A DNA stretch of 47,844 nt, taken from positions 1 to 47,844 of the forward strand of contig JAAAJB010000253.1 in the NCBI GenBank assembly GCA_016098155.1, given 5' to 3'. Made by a program: the position numbers and the translations under genes. Shown piece by piece: positions 45,497-47,844 of this stretch. Source of the stretch: Actinomortierella ambigua (taxonomy: Eukaryota; Mortierellomycota; Mortierellomycetes; Mortierellales; Mortierellaceae). Under the pieces are notes generated by a model. The model saw only the letters and a list, made by a program, of their open reading frames with translations. It searched no databases and was not told the DNA's origin. Positions within the stretch are counted from its first letter, which is position 1; every line of letters begins with the position of its first letter.

Positions 45497-47072
45497 TCAC
45501 GCCAGAGACAACCCATCCCTCTCGAGCGCCTTCTCGACCATGACGCGGACCTTCCGGACGGTCTCCTCGCCCATCGGGTAGTAATCAAAATTCTTGGCTG
45601 GATTGAACATCTCCGTGTGTGCTTCAATCTCATCTTGCCCAGAGCAATTGCGGGCCGAAAAGTGTGGCCGCATCGACTCTGGGATCGCCTTGAGTTCGAT
45701 AAAAGTCCTATTCTCCCTCCGGAATCCATTGCTAGCGCTCCCCGGTATCGAGACCTGAGTGTAAAAGCAATGGAAGTCTAATGGCAGTAACAGGACCTTG
45801 GCCACCCTAAAAGATTTTTTTAAACCCCCAAAAATTCGGCCAGAATGACATACTCTAATCAGTTTTAGGAGAGCATATCACTCTTACTATCACCATTGCT
45901 CATCGTTCCCGGCGGTGGGGCGCTGCACGCACTCCCTTTTTCCATTACCTCTGTTGCAGCTTCTTCTCATCCCAAAGCGTGCCGACAAACTGAACATGCG
46001 AGGTCACCCACTCCATCCCGTTCTGAACATGCTTGTTGACTGCGATCGCAACCGCCGAGGTCGCGACAATTGCACCTACACCCAGCGCAACACTACCCCA
46101 TCCCCAGCCCGACGACTTTTTCTCCGAGGAAGGATTGGTGGTTACCGGTGCCGTCTGCTGCTGAGTGGTCTTTGTCGTGGTGTTGTTGGTTGACATGAAC
46201 GATGACATCCATGAACTTGCTCCAGTTCCCGTGTTGCTGCTAGGAGGAGGAGGTGTGGAGCCTAACCCCGATCGGCTTTTGGGTGGTTGGCCGACTGGTG
46301 CGCCGGCTGTCGCTGCTGCTACGGGAGAAGCTCCTTGTGCTATGTTGGACCACAAGGAAGCTCCTGCAGCTGCCGCACCAGGCAAGTAGTTTGAAACGAG
46401 CGAGTAAGCTCCTGTAGCATGCTTAGCCACGGTGTTGGCTCGTTCGTAGGCTGCTTCCGTGAAGATGGTGTTGTTCAGGCCGAGGTATGGAGTGTCATAT
46501 GCCAATAGGCCAACCACCGGTGATTCCTCGGGCTCGGAGTAAAAATGAAGTGCGGCATCGGCAGCTAATGTTGTACCATGGAGAGAGAGAGAGAGAGATG
46601 GTGTGAGGGAGAGGAGTTTGGGACTCAAGATAGAATGGAGAGGAAGGCCAATGCCAGGTGGTTTTTCTATTCCTGATTCGCAATGGATTTCTTGCCAAGA
46701 AAAAAAACAAGACAACCTACCAACAAGACCACCCATGGAGTGCCCGAAGAAGCATACATAGACAGGTGAGGGCCTTGACTTTGGGTCAGGGTGAGCTGCT
46801 TCGGCCTGCTCTGCTAGATACTGTTTGGCATTGAAATCTCGACGGTCGTTCACTGTCATTTGAACCCATTCCACAAAGTTCTTGACAGCAATGTTGAAAT
46901 CGCCACGGGTGTCGTATTGTGGGTAGGCAATGGCCTCGACATCCAGCTGGAGGTTGGCATTGGTTAGAATAGTACGGATGCGATTGGGAAAGTCGAGGAA
47001 TGTGTGATGGTCATGACCTTTGAAGCCATGGACAAAGAGGAGTAACAGTGTCGCTTTAGATGAGCGGAGCAT
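45497..47072 (-). CDS. Fungal alpha/beta hydrolase with GHSMGG nucleophile motif and internal membrane segment
   Basis: The protein fits a conserved fungal family of lipase-like serine hydrolases. The model has three exons, 47072-46721, 46564-45949 and 45806-45497, with closing phases, 425 residues. The N-terminal strand and oxyanion region read LLLLFVHGFKGHDHHTFLDF, then VEAIAYPQYDTRGDF. The nucleophile Ser is residue 112 in FFGHSMGGLV. AYDTPYLGLNN follows, a hallmark of this family after the nucleophile. A variable Ala/Thr/Ser-rich region leads to a likely membrane helix (VALGVGAIVATSAVAIAV) at about 290-310, then WVTSHVQFVGTLW. A C-terminal His suited to the triad may be in the last exon (ALERDG-terminated, with FHCFYTQV), but I cannot fix it. 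The first intron (46565-46720) is 156 bases, divisible by three and free of in-frame stops. Substrate is unknown. Confidence 0.83.
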
Positions 47073-47363
47073 GGTTTACAACATTGAAAGATGGGAGATG
47101 CGGACGCGCCCTCTTTGGTCGACAGTCATGTGCACGGTCACGTTTGGCGTGTCTCCTGATGAACATTAAAAGGTTCGTTGCACTCAGGAACATCCCCCAC
47201 AGAACAACATCACAAACTATCGGCTTTTATACAAATGCTTAGAGTGGCCTTAGAAGGGGATCGTAACATGTTTTATAAAAACAACAACACCCAAACTAGC
47301 AAGCTAGACCCTTATATAAAAAACTTTTGACTCGTGTTTCCCCTCCTCGACTGACAGGCGAAC

Positions 47364-47402
<39 letters not shown>

Positions 47403-47412
47403 TGTGTGTGTT
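47364..47412. repeat. (GA)n followed by (TG)n microsatellite
   Basis: About 18 GA dinucleotides are followed directly by six TG dinucleotides. It is a compound microsatellite about 290 bases upstream of the hydrolase start. Confidence 0.9.
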
Positions 47413-47551
47413 TGTGTGTATGGAAAAGAATGAGGATAGGATAGTGAGGTAGAAGCAGAGGGGTTAGGCCCCTGCTTTGTTGTCTATGGTAGTATTTGGG
47501 CGCGGCAGATGAAGCGTGGAGAATAAACTTTGTTTGACAGAGCAAGGAAAG

Positions 47552-47577
47552 GGTCTGTCTGTCTGTCTGTCTGTCTG
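47552..47577. repeat. (GTCT)n tetranucleotide repeat
   Basis: Six copies of GTCT/CTGT lie just before the degenerate longer repeat at 47578-47706. Confidence 0.85.
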
Positions 47578-47706
47578 CATTCATGTGCATGCTGCCTTTC
47601 ATTCCCACTCTGTTGCTGGGCTTCCTTCTCATGCTCATTCCTATTCTGTTGCTTGTCCTCCCTCCAACTCTCATTCTGCTATTCGACTTTCCCTGCAACA
47701 CTCATT
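47578..47706. repeat. Degenerate tandem repeat, unit about 33-36 bases
   Basis: Three imperfect units each begin CATTC and share TCTGTTGCT- or TCTGCTATTC-like cores followed by a C/T-rich stretch with CCTCC or CCCTGC; a partial fourth unit CATTCCTCG closes it. The similarity was judged by eye. Confidence 0.45.
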
Positions 47707-47844
47707 CCTCGAGGGAAGATCGGTTGATTGACTGTCTCGCCCTCGGTTGGTCATACGAGTGCAGGCTGAGGGTAGGGATGGATACACACTCATCTTTCTC
47801 GGCCTACAGACATGCTAGAGAGATGCAGCGAGCTTCACCGCACG

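Larger units (their letters stand above)
47073..47844. other. Right end of window, repeat-rich, no gene seen
   Basis: This 772-base stretch lies upstream of the hydrolase gene and runs to the window edge. It contains a (GA)n/(TG)n microsatellite at 47364-47412, a (GTCT)n run at 47552-47577 and a degenerate 33-36 base repeat at 47578-47706. No reading frame resembles a known protein. A gene beginning beyond the right edge cannot be excluded. Confidence 0.5.

Overview
The window looks like a gene-dense piece of a nuclear genome from an early-diverging filamentous fungus, most likely of Mortierella (Mortierellomycotina) type. This placement is an inference. It rests on short GT-AG introns in almost every gene, long Gln/Ser/Thr/Pro-rich linkers coded by CAG/CAA tracts, fungal orthologues such as a TSL1/TPS3-type trehalose protein and an RVS167-type BAR-SH3 protein, and the presence of genes usually lost in yeasts and most Dikarya (an HROB homologue, complex I NDUFA12, a GCN5 with the animal-like N-terminal Cys region). 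I see no rRNA, tRNA, CRISPR array or intact transposon.

Layout, left to right. LSM3 (+, 448-1473) converges on GCN5 (-, 1746-4823). A 118-residue unrecognised protein (+, 5377-6241) is followed by an NTF2/SnoaL-like protein with repeated short motifs (+, 7044-9167). UBC6, an ER-anchored E2 (-, 9418-11153), and an RVS167-like BAR-SH3 protein (-, 12000-14562) follow. Divergent from the latter is a 5' fragment of a Rab geranylgeranyltransferase beta gene (+, 14906 to about 15690 as homology), which breaks off just before an adaptor sigma subunit gene (+, 15965-16750). Next are a TSL1/TPS3-type trehalose protein with intact phosphatase motifs (-, 17453-22125), a mitochondrial-type methionine aminopeptidase (-, 22607-24422), a prolidase with a large insertion (+, 24719-27001) and a 1237-residue low-complexity protein (-, 27151-30864).

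The right part holds an SLC35F5-like transporter (-, 31912-33943), NDUFA12 (+, 34511-35619), an HROB-like OB-fold protein (-, 35832-39622), a second SLC35F-type transporter (-, 39746-41701), YBEY (+, 41936-42696), an MFS transporter (-, 42768-44378) and a fungal alpha/beta hydrolase (-, 45497-47072). The last 0.8 kb is repeat-rich and appears non-coding.

The genes are mostly unrelated housekeeping functions: chromatin and mRNA (GCN5, LSM3), ER and vesicle traffic (UBC6, BET2 fragment, sigma adaptin, RVS167), mitochondrial upkeep (MetAP, NDUFA12, YBEY), stress sugar (TSL1-like), DNA repair (HROB) and membrane transport. No gene cluster is evident. Exon boundaries were worked out by hand from GT/AG sites, phase and family similarity. 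They are good where every phase closes and tentative where stated.
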